DNA of 64,000 nt from Sciurus carolinensis (GCF_902686445.1 NC_062213.1:57113268-57177267), one strand, 5' to 3'. Positions 14,070 through 27,690 are shown, counted from the first letter of the stretch. Notes: generated by a model not told the origin, from the sequence alone. Made by a program: numbers and translations.

Positions 14070-14215
14070 GATTATTCAATGATTTTCCCCACAAATTGTG
14101 AGATCATTGAGGTCAGAGAATGTTTCGTTTTGCTTGCTCTGTGTCCTTGCCACATACTTACACTACCTGTGACATTACAGATGTTTAAAACATGTTTGAT
14201 GAATAAACAATGATT
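14070..14215 (+). repeat. L2 3' end
   Basis: 'attgtgagatcattgaggtc' followed by 'gctctgtgtccttgccacat' and 'tgtttgatgaataaac' matches the L2 tail pattern. It is probably part of the same element as the relic at 13.4-13.9 kb. Confidence 0.55.
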
Positions 14216-15124
14216 GGATTCCCAATTCCTAAATTCTAAATAATGTAGTACCAAACATTAAAATCATACTGTGACCATTGTCTTTCCTTTTCATGCAAAA
14301 GTAATTAGCAAAAGCATTTTATAGAGTTCCTTTGTTGTTTCACACACTTTTGTGATTACTCATTGATATTGATAAAATACAGGGCTGCTAAGCACATAAC
14401 TCATATAAATAACAGTAAGTTCACAGTCAGCAGAGAAAATATGATTCAGTTCAAGAAAACTCTTCTCAGAGTCAAGATTCAGAGATTTTAGGATCCCTTC
14501 TTCAAAGTGCCAGAATGTCCATTTTCTAATGGCTGCTTTTGTCTGCGGGTCCTAAGGTGACAACTCCTTCCTGTGAGAGAGATTAGCTATTTTTAGACAG
14601 CCAGTACCCAACTGCCTTTTCTCTTTGATAATCAGAAGAACCTAAATTGTATTGAAATAAGAGACTGGATACAATGTTCTTGTAGATAAAAAGCACTTTT
14701 GTAGGTAGGGAGGAGATAAATGCTTATACCATTTGTCTTGGCTAGAAATCTCTGGAGTCCCACTTGCTGGGAAAGACAAACATTATCCCTGGTCTTTTAA
14801 AGTCATAGAGAAAATGATTGTTCTGCACTTTTTAGCTCTCTGTCTGCATTTATGGCATGGTCCTCAATGTGTCTTTTATAATTTGAGGTAATACATTAAC
14901 AGGAACAAGCAAAATAAAAAAGGAAACAAGTTTAACTTCTAAAGTTTAGGTAAATATTTAACCCAAGATTTTCAATCTAAAGATGGTTATTTTTGAACGT
15001 TTATATATAATGCTTGTCATGATAAAATAGCAATATGCTTAATGAATGAATCAACCAATTTTCTGATGATTACAAGAACAGTCAGTGAATTCAGAGCCTC
15101 TATTATCTGGAACCAAACTTTCCC

Positions 15125-15235
15125 ACCTGTCTTGTCCCCCTCTTCCATTGCCAACACTGGTGTCTCTTCTTGGAATGCCTTTCATCCCAATTTCTGTCCA
15201 TCATAAACATTTCCATCCTTCAGACTGCATCTGAA
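15125..15235 (+). repeat. L2 LINE fragment
   Basis: It contains the 'cttggaatgcctttcatccc' and 'catccttcagactgcatctga' blocks typical of the L2 3' region. Confidence 0.55.
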
Positions 15236-15264
15236 AGTCAGTCAGATGATGTGACAAGTTCCAG

Positions 15265-15450
15265 ACAGGCAGCAGTAGTTCCAAATACCCGCTCAGCCTC
15301 TTTCAAACCACATGAACTTGAGTAATTTTCTAAACTTCACATTTTCATCTATAAAATACAGGTAAAATAATTGTGTTAACCCAATAGATTTATTTCAAAG
15401 ATTAAAAAAGATAATACACCAAAAATGCTTTGTGACATGATTGGTTTTCA
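15265..15450 (+). repeat. MIR SINE
   Basis: It keeps 'cacatgaacttgagtaattt', 'cacattttcatctataaaat' and the downstream 'tttcaaagattaaaaaagat' region in MIR order. Confidence 0.65.
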
Positions 15451-15524
15451 ATATTTATTAGACTAAATATTTCTTGGGTGACATTTACTTCATGACATTT
15501 TGCTTGTGCACCGCATCCCCACAA

Positions 15525-15700
15525 TTATAGTGAAGTAGTTCCCAAACTGGTTTGTATCTTGATGGATCACTCAGAGACTCCAAGGTCACATCCCAGAACC
15601 AGTCATAGTCTTTGGGGTGGGGGTTGGGATGACTGGAACAAGGGCACTTGTAATTTTTGAAGGTGATTCCACAGTGCAGACAAATTTGGGAATTATGACA
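15525..15700 (+). repeat. MER5A-type hAT relic
   Basis: Both ends look like the MER5A terminal inverted repeats: 'agtagttcccaaactggttt' at the left and 'cagacaaatttgggaat' at the right, with a G-rich 'ggggtgggggttggga' centre. It is a non-autonomous DNA transposon fossil. An antisense open frame of 76 codons over it is not a gene. Confidence 0.6.
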
Positions 15701-15785
15701 ATAATATCTCTCCAAACTGCTTCATCATAAAAGTCACCTGAAAAGTTTATTAAGCGATTTAAAAAGCATTTATACTACATCTAAG

Positions 15786-15788
<3 letters not shown>

Positions 15789-15822
<34 letters not shown>
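15789..15822 (+). repeat. (GT)n microsatellite
   Basis: Perfect array of about 17 GT units. Confidence 0.95.
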
Positions 15823-15824
<2 letters not shown>

Positions 15825-16139
15825 TTCCAAGACACAAACGTGAGTCTGAATTTTTAAAGCATCATAAGTAGATATTTTGATTAGACAGAGTTGGAAACAC
15901 ACTATTAGCAGGTTGACTGCATTTCTATATTAGATTCTCTTAATTCATAAGCTCTTCATCAGTGCAGAGATAGTGTCTCTCAACTTTACATTTCCTAATA
16001 TTCTGCTTGTACATAGTAGGCACATGCAATAAATGCTTGGAGTTAAATTGAAAAGTATTTAAAATCTATAATCTAATTGATATATTTGTAATTTGTATAT
16101 TTTAAATGCAAATAGGTGTACATAACCTGATATCTAAAA

Positions 16140-16235
16140 AGTGTTGGCATTTGTCTCAGCTTTGCCACTACTGAGATTCAGGACCTTATAAAGCCAGTTA
16201 GCTTCTCTGGACCTCAGTTTCTGTGTATACATATG
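16140..16235 (+). repeat. MIR SINE
   Basis: 'tcagctttgccactactgag' is followed by 'gttagcttctctggacctca' and 'gtttctgtg', matching the MIR core. Confidence 0.7.
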
Positions 16236-17099
16236 CAGACAGACTACATGGGTGCTCTAAAGCTTATTTACATTGAATGCCAGGCTAGGTACAAATTTTA
16301 CTAAGTAAGCATGAGAAGAAAGCGAAGCTATATTTTCCCACTTTAAAGTGCCTCTTCTAATTATTCCTTCCTGAAAGAATTCCATAACTTTTCTATAGTT
16401 CTGTAGTACCTGCAGATGAAATGTCCTCCGAACCTGGATGCCATTGCCCTTCCTGCAGGGACAGCAGCCTCCACCACTGTGTGCTGTCATCCACACATGT
16501 GTCCACGCTTATTTTTATTCAGGGGCTTCTCTCTCACTGTCTGGCTTGTGAATTATGTGTCTGCTTCCTGTTTCCTGCCAGAATGTTCACTCCTTACCAG
16601 TCAGTCATTTTTCATCAGTAGAGATACAGAATCATCGTACTCATTGGTAATCCTCTCACCATACCAAATGAAAAACATATTTATTTCTGTTGCTGTATTT
16701 AACTCCATCTCTTCTCACTTTTCAGCAAATCTGACTTTAAGATTAAAATGACTAGAAAGGAGAACTGATACATGCTGATTAATCTCTGGCCTCCCTACTC
16801 ACAGAGTATAACAAAATCAATTTTCTCAAAGAATTAGTAACTATTATCTGTGGATTTATTTTTCATGAGTTAAATGGAAGGAAAGAATTGATGTTGAAAT
16901 AGCTTATATGACTATAACACCATATATGTAAGGGACAATATGTGTATCTCTAAGTACAATTTTTATGGCCAATTGATACAACTAAAATCATTGTTCCATC
17001 ATTTTCAGCAAGAATGCCAATGTTTAATTTAATTTTTTGACAATTAGGACAATATAAGTAATATCTGTTATCAAAATATGTTTAAAATAAAATATTATT

Positions 17100-17292
17100 T
17101 ACAGTACTGGGCATTAAATCCAAGGTCTCTCATGCACTAGGCAAGTGCTCTACCACTAAGCTATATCCAGAGCCCTTTTAATTTTTGTTTTCAAACAGGG
17201 TCCTTCTAAAGTGCCCAGGCTGATCTTGAACGTGCCTCAGCCTCCTATGTAGCTGAGACTATCTATACACATGCACCACCATACCCAGATGA
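17100..17292 (-). repeat. dimeric B1-dID SINE, antisense
   Basis: On + the tRNA-derived half comes first ('gtactgggcattaaatcc', 'caagtgctctaccactaagc'), then an A/T linker, then the 7SL-like half ('aaagtgcccaggctgatctt', 'cctcagcctcctatgtagct'). This two-part structure is the dimeric SINE of squirrels and relatives. Confidence 0.85.
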
Positions 17293-18008
17293 TATATGTC
17301 TGAAATTAAAATGTACTTTTCTTCAGTGCTGTATTTTTGAAAAAAAAAATCCAGAAAGGAGCTAAAATTTTATAACTGAGTCTAAACTGGTTTTTGTACC
17401 AACACTTATTTCATTTCAGCAATTGATGGTCTAAATGTTGGAAACAGGTTAAATATCGATGATGATTTTGTAGTTCACTCAACTACCCACAATGACAATG
17501 TTTCATATAAGCTAACAGAAGAAATGGAAATATCCTACAGTAGTTCGAATTCTGCATCTGAGTGAAAGCAGCAGAGATTTTTCAGTAAGACATGTACAAT
17601 CTGATATTTGACCCAAGTTTAATAAATCTCTGTTCAAATATGTTAGACATTGTAGAAGATAAAATGGAAGATGAAGGAGAACAAAGACTAACCCGTTCCA
17701 TTTCTTAAAACATGTATTGATTACTGATCATAAAGAAGTAACAGTGAAGACACAGAGATAACTGGTACAGTATGTGATCCTGAGAAGATGACAGAAATAA
17801 ACCCAACGGAGTTCAGTTCCCACATCTTCAGGGCAAGTACTTTGAACAGCACAATATTTTCAGTCATTGCTATTGCTCAAAACAATTTTAAAACATTTTT
17901 CTGGTAAAGATATGTACCTTCCATACAATGACAAGGTTACCTGTTTGTGCTGATTCCTAATTTTTATGTTGTGTAAAATATTGTTAGCAATATATATGTA
18001 TGTAGGAA

Positions 18009-18032
18009 TACACACACACACACACACACACA
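18009..18032 (+). repeat. (CA)n microsatellite
   Basis: Short CA array flanked by TA-rich sequence. Confidence 0.9.
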
Positions 18033-18074
18033 TATATTTACCTACACATTTACATACATATGTATACATGCATA

Positions 18075-18285
18075 GCAAACTGGCTAACAACACAATCTGA
18101 GTAAAACATACCTGGCTTTAAATCCCAACTCTACCAATTTCGACTTATGAGTCTTTGAATATGTTATTTAATCCTTCCCTTTAACTCTGTGCGAAATTCT
18201 CAGTGAGGTTTTGAGGATTTATATGTGGATATGTGACTTGAACATCAATGTGCACATATGGTATGTTAAATAAATGTTTGGTCTT
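18075..18285 (+). repeat. MIR SINE, near full length
   Basis: All MIR blocks appear in order: 'cctggctttaaatcccaact', 'ttatgagtctttgaatatgt', 'tatttaatccttccctttaac', 'tcagtgaggttttgaggatt' and a tail ending near 'taaataaatg'. Confidence 0.7.
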
Positions 18286-18289
18286 ATGA

Positions 18290-21200
18290 TAGTTGATATA
18301 TAGACCATAATTCTCTTCATATTTGTGGTAAAGAAATTTCTCTGAAGTTATTTTACTATAGTCTTTGTAAGTGATACCTTTAGACATAAATATATATTTT
18401 TAAAAAATTATTAATAAAATTAGTATAATAGTGTCAATAGAATTTTAATATGAAAATCACCATGGTGAATAGTAATTATTTCCACCTAATTCTTATAGAT
18501 TTTTATAGAATCATGCTTCTAAATTATTATAGAAATTTAAGAGAAAATATTTACATGATGTTTAATCTTCCTACATAAGTACAATGTTTCTCCATTTTCA
18601 AGCATTCTTTTAATGTTGATCATTTGGCAATTTATGTATTACTTCATATTGTTATTAACAAGTGTTTTGCAAGTTTTGCTGCAATTCATTATGAATAAAA
18701 TCATTGTTCCAACACATATTTCTAACAGCGCATTGCCAATATATCAGGTTGGTTCCCCCCGAAGTAAGTGCTGAGGCAAGGAATCATAAGTCAGTAATTT
18801 ATTAAAGGAGCATTACCAGGGAAAACCTGGGAGGAGGGCAGGGAAGGAGTCCAAGACAAACAAGTCAGTCTTAGACTGAGCCCTGCAAATAGCTTCTACC
18901 CAATCTCACAATTAACTGTGGAATATAAGCCAAGATTAATGGAAAAGAAACTAGAACTTTCATACCTCCTTAGGTGTCAGTCAGCCACAAGTGAATAGAC
19001 CCAGGAAATGCATATTTCCAGTCACTCTCTCTGTTTATTCAGGCAATATAAGCACCAGTAACCTGAAGACAGTAATAAAAAAACAAGCGTCACAAGTGCA
19101 GGTGATTAGAGGCTGAAGCACACTAAAGCCTTGGCACATAAGAATAATTTAAAAATAAAATAAAATGTAAAAATAAAGATTTGAGGGACTCTTGGCAGAG
19201 TACCAACATTATTCACTTTATTCTTTTCTTTGTACTTCTCAAATCCACTTCCATCATATACATTGAGTCTACTCCAGCCTGTAGCACATCATTTCAAAAT
19301 GGTGACTATCTACAGTTTATAAGGAAAAAAGCCTAGAAAAAAATCCAAGTCTGGAACAGAAGATGAAATTGAAATCTCCACCTGATGAAGATTCAAACAA
19401 TGCATTTCTTTTTAAAGACACATTACCTCTAATTAAGAAAGAGAGAGAGAGAGAGATCAGTGGGGACATCATTTCTATTACTGTCCTGAATCTTTAAGGT
19501 CTTTCATGGTGGCAAATTCTTACGCAATTCCCACAAAGGAATGTCATGTTTGATAGGTTCAATACTCTACCCATAAGAACTGGCAGGAAGGGAAAGTTCC
19601 AGTGATTTCCACTTATCCTTCCTACCATAATAACCTTCATTTCAATATAGGGAGTGTTCTAGAGGCTATGTATGACCATTCCTTTTAACATCCAGGAACT
19701 AAAGAAATAACCACAGGTGAGTACACAAATATATTGGAGACAGGGTGTTTCAAATTTAGTATACAACATAATAACTCCATTATCTATTGTAAACCCCACA
19801 TTGGCATTTGAATCCCTAGAAATTTGTGTCAGTTGTCCAAAGCTTAGATATTTTTCTTTTTCTAATGTACAATTATCTACTAGCAGGCCTAAGGTCTCTT
19901 TTGATAAGTACTGGGGTACCTGGTATTGCAGGCAACCCAATAGTCTCCTTCAATTGGTAGGCTCTAGGTCTGTGAACTGACTAGTTTTAGAATTAGGAGA
20001 GAGGATATGAGTGTCCATCATGATAACTCAAATCACTGATTTGTCCCTCAACTTGAAATTTTGTTGTTGTTGTTATATAGATCAAGTAATGTTTAAGTAG
20101 GCTACACAGTTACTCTAGTTTTAGAGACTTAAGATTGATTATTCCTGGTAAAGATCTCTGTGGGTTAAAACTTTAAACTCCATTGTACATGACAGTCAAT
20201 ATGCCTACTTAGTCTCTGTCAAGTAAATGTCACATTATTTTCAAGGAAAGTCCAAATCAGTCATGGCCTCCCAACATTGCATCTAGCCTGTAGAGAACAA
20301 CTCCATGTTTCAGGGATGAGAGCATTTCTTCTAGTTAAAAATATTTCAATGACTTAATGAGGAAAAACCCTTTGGGCCTTCTCAAAAAAAAAAAAGCAAT
20401 GTGGAGAGGTGTTGCACATGATAAATCCATTCCAACCTGCCAACTTTCCTAAGCCTTTGGATTATTTTCTCTGTATTTTACCAAGAATGTTCTTGCATCT
20501 CAATCTCATTAAGCTTCCTTCCACTGAATCTAAGTTTTATCCAAACAACCAGGTAAAATATCAGAGCTCCTTCCACCTGCTAAACAAGCACATTAAATTC
20601 AAATTTTCTGGTTGGCGTATGCATGATGATAAAATTAGCCATATCTATTCATATACATTTTGAAGTTTTGGATTGCAAGCTATTTTCTTCCTACTCATTT
20701 TGTACATATTCTCTTGGAGCATGCTGAGAATTGGCATCTTTTTCTAAGACAATTCTACCAGGAAGTTTACTAAAGAATTTTTCATTAGAAATGACTGATC
20801 TCAAAGACAGGAAGAAGGGATGATTACATTAGCAGAGAATGTTCATGGTCACTCTGTCATTCAATATTCATAGCTTCACACAAGTCTTCCCAATATACCT
20901 ATTTCACTCCTTCCCAATCACTCTTAACTTTTGCATGAGAAATTTGAGGAGGCTGTGAATTCACCCTCTGTAATCAATACAGTGAAATTTTGTTTCTGAT
21001 TTTTCAGAGAGATCATCATAGAACTTGAAGAAATGAGATAATTTTAGATTTACTATAAAATATATCAGATGTTTCTAATGTTATTTGACTAAGAATCCCA
21101 TCCCTTTAATGTTAAAGACTTGAGACTTTTTCTTTCTGAAGTCCTTTGTTGAACTAAAGAGCAACCTTCTTATTCCACCGTGTTTTGTCAACATGCAGCC

Positions 21201-21395
21201 ATGAGAGTTAACCACAGTAGTCACTCAGTCCTCCAAATGATTGCTTCACTGGTCATTTCATCACAAGCAACCTGTAAGTTTGTGAATCATATGCCATTGC
21301 ATACCATACCTTGATGAATATGAATCCCTTTTCCTTCTAGCAGGATCTCAGCACTGCATTCAAAAAAATCTGAACCAATCCCCAAAGATAATATA
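18290..21395. other. intergenic block, possible unclassified LTR relic
   Basis: A GA microsatellite lies at 19,438-19,456. The segment 18,740-19,060 has a reverse-oriented AATAAA-like signal and retroviral-LTR-like composition, but I cannot assign it to a family. Two overlapping antisense open frames of 93 and 87 codons (19,659-19,980) have no recognisable domain. No gene is called. Confidence 0.4.
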
Positions 21396-21399
21396 AAGG

Positions 21400-21580
21400 T
21401 TCAAAATATAGACACATACTAGGGGAAATATTTGCAATGCATTTAACTATAAATGATTAACATAAAGAGTAGAAAAAAATTCTATAATTTATAAGAGAAA
21501 GATCAACTATGAAAAAGACAATAAGCAAAGGTCTAATTACTGCCAATTGCACACATGGAGATGGCCAAAAAATATAATAA
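21400..21580 (+). repeat. L1 ORF2 fragment
   Basis: 'ggggaaatatttgcaatgca', 'gagaaagatcaactatgaaaa' and 'gacaataagcaaaggtctaa' follow the L1 ORF2 C-terminal pattern. It is short and degenerate. Confidence 0.55.
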
Positions 21581-21699
21581 CCCAATTCCTTGAGCACTTA
21601 ATTTCTATGTAGTGGTTCTTTTTATTTCTATCTTTTATCTTAAATGTAATTTATTAATATTAATAAATTAATAAATTCTTTGATTAGTATCTTTTTGCC

Positions 21700-24330
21700 A
21701 CCTTTCTATGTCTAAGTTGCTGAGTCTAAATTGCATTTAGCAGATATTTTTAAAGTAAGCTAAGAATCTACTTTCTGGTGATTATGTTCCATTTCTATTT
21801 ATGTAATTATTGACATTAGGAACATTTTTTACCTTGCTATTTTGTGCTTACTATTTGTCCTGACTGTAAGACATCTTTTTTCCTTTTATGCCTCCCTGAA
21901 GGCAAAAGTTTTTTTCTTATTTTATTTGTTTCATATTCTTGTAGATTTACATTTGTATTTTTCTAATCATTATTCTAGAATTTTAAAAATTAAAATGGAA
22001 AATTATAATTTTCTTTCTTTATATTCTTTTCCAACAACAAAAGAGACTTTACAACACTTATCTCTAATCAACTCTGTCCCATATTTGATGCCACTGCTCT
22101 GAAGATCTAATTTATTTATTTACTCCAAAATGTAGTCATTATAGTTTTAGGTGTTCTATATAAATGAATTCACTATATGCATTTATATTTATTTACATCA
22201 TAGCAAGCAACATTATTTTTTTCTCCCTTTAATCTTGCATCTCATATTCTCTGGTAATTTCTCTTTATTCTGAAGTAGTGTCCTTTCTAACCTCCTTGAA
22301 TGCAGTTGGTGTTAAACCCTTCTCTTTTTTCCCCCCCTTGTATTATTCACCCTCACTCTTGGAATAGGGTAAAAATGTCAGATAATTTTTTTCTCAGCAC
22401 TTTGAAAATATCTCTCCACACTTTTCTGGCTTCTATTGTTAAGATATTTGTTATCGGTTTTATTCATATGTAGTTTCATTTTATTTCTGTGGCTTTTTAA
22501 AGACCTCTTTATCTTTGCTGTTCAGTTGGGAAGCTATGATACATGTAGGTATTGATTTCATCTTTATTTTATCTGTTCAAGATTCATTTATCCTGGAAGA
22601 CAAGAATTCACACCTTTAATCAATTATGGAAAATCTTGGTTTTGATCTATTTAAATAGTTCCTCTCATCTCTATTCTCTTGGTTTGAAAGTCCTGTTAAG
22701 CATGTACTTGTTTTTATTTTTCATTGTAAGTTCCTTCAATTTCCTTGTTTTGTATCAGCTCATTTCTCCTATTTTCTGCATTCAGTTCTGATTCACTGTG
22801 GCTAACTTCTTAGTGTATTTTAAGTTTGATAGGGAATTTATATTTAGAGGACTTTGTAGAATTTCATGTGACCTGGGAGAAGGGGATATTCATCTCCACA
22901 GGATTTACATTTTCCTTCCCACATAATCTGGCAGCTCAATTCTTGCTATTGACTTTATCCTTCCTTTCTGTTTCATTTTACTTGACTTTTGCTGTGCATG
23001 CTACAATTTGTTTGCTTATACATTGACTGAAGTTCACTTCCCAGCTCGTGGTTCCCCAACTCTCATGAGTAGTGTAAATTTGAACTCCAAGCCAATGTGG
23101 TCACACTTTCTCAGTGGAAAGCTTTCTGTTAGTTTATCCACCAGAAGTTCAAGCCAAAACAAATACGTATGTCTTCTACTTTTATTCACAAGAAGTTTTC
23201 CTGTTTCTTTTGTTTTATTTTTTCCCCATACCTTATTTCCCTAATATTTTAGCCCTTTTGATTTTCAGCTTTGTTCAGGAGCTTCATTTCCTACCTAGCC
23301 CCCTCCTCTTGTCTGAGCCAAAGCCTGGTCTCCTGGGAAAGCTTTCCTTTTTTCTGGAGCTAGTCTTCAGAGGAGTCTTGAATTTTGGTTCTGTTTCTCA
23401 ATCAGCTTTCTAATGCTTTGTCTTTGACCCTGAAGAATTCCCTTAACATTATAGTGAACACATTAAAAAATGGTTTATTATATTTTGTCCTCATAGAAAT
23501 GTACTTGTGCTGTGGCTCTTCAGGGCATGTACTTTATATTATTGTCAGAAATAGAAACCCTGAAAATTTTAACTTCATTTTCGGCTCAAGAGTTCCTTAG
23601 AGAATTAACTTCAATTTTCAAAAAGTTATGAGTTCTAGTGTTTAATTTTGAGTTTTGTTTTAAAATTTGACCTGAAAATTCCCCCATTTGCGGAATTTAT
23701 TGGGATTTCCTTTGTTGCCTAACATATCATCAGTGTTATTAATGTTTTAAGGAAAATGAAAAGGATAAAATATTACTAACGGAAGAAATGTATATTTTCA
23801 TCTTCATAAATAAACCTATTAAATAGGGCATTCTAGATCCCTATTCATTTTTATATTTAATCACTTTTAAGAAATCAAAAATGGTTTCTGGTCACATGTC
23901 TGAAGTTGTTGCTTTTCTCTAGCAATTTCTGCTCTGTATTTGTCAATATTGGTTTATATTTGCTCCTTAGAGTTTGGTTCTACATATTTTGTGCACAGAT
24001 ACTTCGTCTTTCCTTCATTTACTTGTTTGTTTGGAATTGTATGTCATTGGAGATTATTAGTGCCACTCTTTGATTTAGGTTTGTTTGCCAATTGTATCTT
24101 CACACATCCCATTATTATTTACTTTTTGCTATTTTGTTTGTGTGTAGTGGATATTTAGATATTTTGGAGTGGTCAAATTTTGATCACTGTGTTTTCATAA
24201 TGAGTTTAAGCTTTGTTTCTTTTGTGGTTGTACATAAAATATTTAATGGTATGAATATCCCTGCATTTGCACTGTTTCTTTTGTGCTTTCTGTTTACTTT
24301 TAATTGTTTCTTTAATAGGTATTTTGCTTG
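21700..24330 (-). repeat. degenerate L1M 3' region, antisense
   Basis: On + the T-rich sequence follows antisense ancient L1 3' sequence, clearest at 22,370-23,000: 'cactttgaaaatatctctcc', 'ttctggcttctattgttaag', 'cctctttatctttgctgttc', 'aagctatgatacatgtaggt'. The outer parts are less certain. The many 60-100 codon open frames here arise from T-rich composition and are not genes. Confidence 0.55.
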
Positions 24331-24334
24331 ATTA

Positions 24335-25722
24335 ATTTCTATAGCTATTTAGAAGCCACTCTATTTTGTTTCTCCTCATTGTTTGAAAATTAAGATTTTT
24401 TAAAAATAGGCTGTACTGTGTACATCTGCAATGCTCTACATCAGTGCAGAAGGACCATCTATTGTCTTCCCCCATGAAAGATGAAACACGAGCATGATCT
24501 ACTTTCTCTTCTCTGCCTACCAACTCCATCCCAGTTGTTGGTTTTAATAAAAAAAATAATATGAATTCATAGGTCCAACTTGGTATGGACACATGTTATG
24601 TATCTTTTATTTAAAGAATTAATTTTTATATTTACATACATATTAGAGCTATTGATTAAATAAAACAATGTTCAAATAGTTTCAGTGCTTACTCTTTTTA
24701 AGCCATAACTTTCTTATTTTTATGATCTCTATTTTAATAGATTTCTGATTTGATTGGTGAGATTTTTTTTCTTCAGAAGTGATTGTGGGCCTGTATTTTC
24801 TGAGAATTCACATCTGAGAAAAGAACTTTCTGTTTCTGAAGTACGTGACCAATAGGTGGTTGAGTGTAGGATTTGTAGGTGGTAGCATTTTTCCTCAGAA
24901 AAACAATTCTTTTTTTCTCCCTGACATTTAGTCATGGAGGAACAATTCTGATGTCAACATTTAAATAATGTTGGTTATTAGAACAACAACAACAGAAAAA
25001 AAAAAAAAGGTCAAAGATCCAATTGTCTTTGGATAAGTAGTGAAGGTAGTAAAACCTAACGTAATTCAACCAGGGCCTTTGCTTCTCTTCCATTTCTCCT
25101 GTGTTATCTTCTGAAAAAGAAGCAAGCCTTTACAGGACGTGGCTTATCATTTGCCTGTCTGCCCACATCAGAGGAGGCATGGCTCCATAGGGGCCAGCCT
25201 ACTCAGGAGCTGTCCTGTATGCTGTCAACTTGGCTTGTTGAATTGCCCATACCAGGATCAAATCCTGCAGTCTCTAATTATGTAAGTGGAGCCCCAAACA
25301 ATATTTCAAGGAAGATAAAAACAATCCAAATGGCTTGCCCTCTGAAGGACACTTTGCTTCCATCATTCACTTCTCGATTTAGGTGATGAAACCTATTTAT
25401 TTCTCATCCCTAGACTTCCATATTTACATATACTTCTAAATTATATCTTTACCCTTCATAAGAAAATTTGTGTGTCCCAGACTCTTGAGTCTTGGTACCA
25501 TCAGCACAAAATAAAAACTTTTTGACAGAGAGCAGCTCACATAGATCCATAGAATACCTCCTCGGTGGTCCTGCTTTGAACTTCACTGAACTGTGCTTTG
25601 GTTTTCATCTGCCTTTGTGAGGGCTAGTAAATAAAATCCTTCTCTGAAATTCACTGTAAGTTATTGGCAAAGATCGTTTTAATTATGCTGTATGGTTAGG
25701 CTGTCACCTGTAGGTTCAACAT
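24335..25722. other. intergenic block, possible LTR-like segment
   Basis: Nothing is recognisable before about 25.15 kb. The segment 25,190-25,640 contains an AATAAA signal at about 25,511 and a pyrimidine-rich segment after it, an arrangement seen in LTRs, but I cannot name a family. Confidence 0.3.
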
Positions 25723-26104
25723 TAACCTAGGTTTTTTTTTAAATTCATTTTTATTGTAAACAAATGGGATACATCTTGTTTCTCTGTTTGTACATGAAGT
25801 AGAGGCATACCATTTGTGTAATCATACATTTACTTAGGGTAATAGTTTTTGATTCATTCTGTTATTTTTTTCTCCCCCCCCACCCCTCCCACCTCTCTTT
25901 TCCCTCTATACAGTCCCTCCTTCCTCCATTCTTGCCCCCCTCCCACCCCCTATATGTGTCATCATCCGCTTATCAGTGATATCATTCATCCTTTGGTTTT
26001 TTGAGATTGGCTTATCTCACTTTGCATGATATTCTCCAACTGCATCCATTTGCCTGCAAATGCCATAATTCTATTATTCTTTATGGCTGAGTAACCTAGG
26101 TTTT
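25723..26104 (-). mobile_element. 5'-truncated L1 with target-site duplication
   Basis: A 13-base direct repeat, TAACCTAGGTTTT, occurs at 25,723-25,735 and 26,092-26,104 and frames an insert of about 356 bases. On the minus strand the insert carries the end of L1 ORF2, a G-rich polypurine tract (C-rich on +, 25,875-25,950), the 3' UTR and a short poly(A), seen as a T-run on +. It is a classic TPRT product. The perfect duplication indicates a fairly recent insertion. Confidence 0.93.
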
Positions 26105-27509
26105 AAAACCTATCTTTTCTCTAAACAAGGAAATTTTTATAAATCCTGTTTACATAATATGTCTAGTGCCCCAGATTATTCTGTTTCCTTCTAACTCAGT
26201 TGACACTGAGTTGCAGCTACCTCTTTCCCAACAGGTCTGCACTGTCATGTCCTCACCTGTCCTCCAGATGCTGTGATAGACTGATGCCTATCTGGTGCTA
26301 GAGGGACTGCCCTAACATCTCCCACATAGCACTTCCCAGCCTCCTTCCATGCACTACTTGCTCATTGATTTTGCTCAGTGTCAGAGCATGTTTGATTCCT
26401 TCCAGTGGCCAACTCCAGAGACTTTCCCAGGTACCCTGTCATACCTCAGTGCTGTTGTATCCCTTCCGTTTGGACAGATTCCTAAGCCCAGTCTCTCCCA
26501 CCATCCACCAAGTCCCCAGTTAACATGGTTATGTTTCACCAAAACTAAGGCAGCTCTCAAATTATCTGAAATTATCTGTGTGTCACTAAACTCTCATACC
26601 ACCACAATATATACTTTCAAAATTATTAGCCATGCCACAGTGTTTAAGGGGCATTTTTAAGGTTCATTCCCAATCATGTTATAATAAAATCCAGTTTGTC
26701 AAGATGAAGATGGCTCCTACTCTGCACCACACAATTTTACCTCCCTTTTGCATGTAAATCATTGACTTGTAATTAGACCTCACGCTTTTCATTTTCTTAT
26801 AGTCATCTTCACAAGAAAAGCCATAAGCGGTTATTTCTCCACCACTGAGTTGTGCAAAGAAGAAAGAAACACACAAGTATCTCCATTTGTCTTGTATACA
26901 TTTAAGTAAACTTTAACAGTATTTCCTCAAGACTTTTCTCATAATAGAAAGTTATTATTAAAATATTGGTGTCTTTAATTCTATGTCAAGAAATGTTTAT
27001 AAAACGAAGGAAGGAGAACCTTTTTTTTTTTTTTTAGAAATTCTTTCTAAAGAGCTCCTTTACTTTTAAAAGTGTGGGTTGAAATAGTTTAATTTGAATC
27101 CAATAATGAAAGGCCAAAACAATCTGACCCTCTGAACAATTTGTTTCTGTGGTAGTTATTTATCTTCTTGAATCTTTGTGGTTTGTTTGAACTTCTATGA
27201 TAACTTTTCACATGTTTATTTCTATTTATTTGTGTGCATTTGACAAGTACCTATTTCCAATTAGAGGCTTTCCTAAGCACTCCATGTGTACCACTTCACT
27301 CCATTTCACATCACAGTTCCAAGGAATATCATGGTCACCATTCGGTTGATGAGAAAGCTGGGAACCCAGACAGCTCCCCAATGCATCTCAACCTCATGAC
27401 TTCTATTCAAGATTATGGGTACGTAAGGGGGAAAGGACTCAGTCATTAGTATATAGTGTCATAGTGATGCAGAGAAAAGTATCTTTTATTTTATTGAAAC
27501 AAGTTAACA

Positions 27510-27690
27510 AGCAGGTATGATGACCCATGCCATAATTCCAGTGACTCAAGAGACGGAGACAGGAGGATTGCAATTTCGAGGCCAGCCTTGGCAACTTAGT
27601 GAGACCCTGTCTCAAATAGTAAAAAAGGACTTTGGATGTAGTTCAGTGGTAGAGCATTCCTGAGTTTAATCCTGATAAATAAAGTGTCTT
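27510..27690 (+). repeat. dimeric B1-dID SINE
   Basis: The 7SL-like half ('caggaggattgcaatttcga', 'gaccctgtctcaaatagt') is followed by the tRNA-derived half ('ggatgtagttcagtggtaga', 'cctgagtttaatcctgat'). Confidence 0.85.

Noticed and set aside
19659..19940. 93-codon antisense open frame as a gene
   Set aside because: No start context, no domain, and an equally long frame on the opposite strand.
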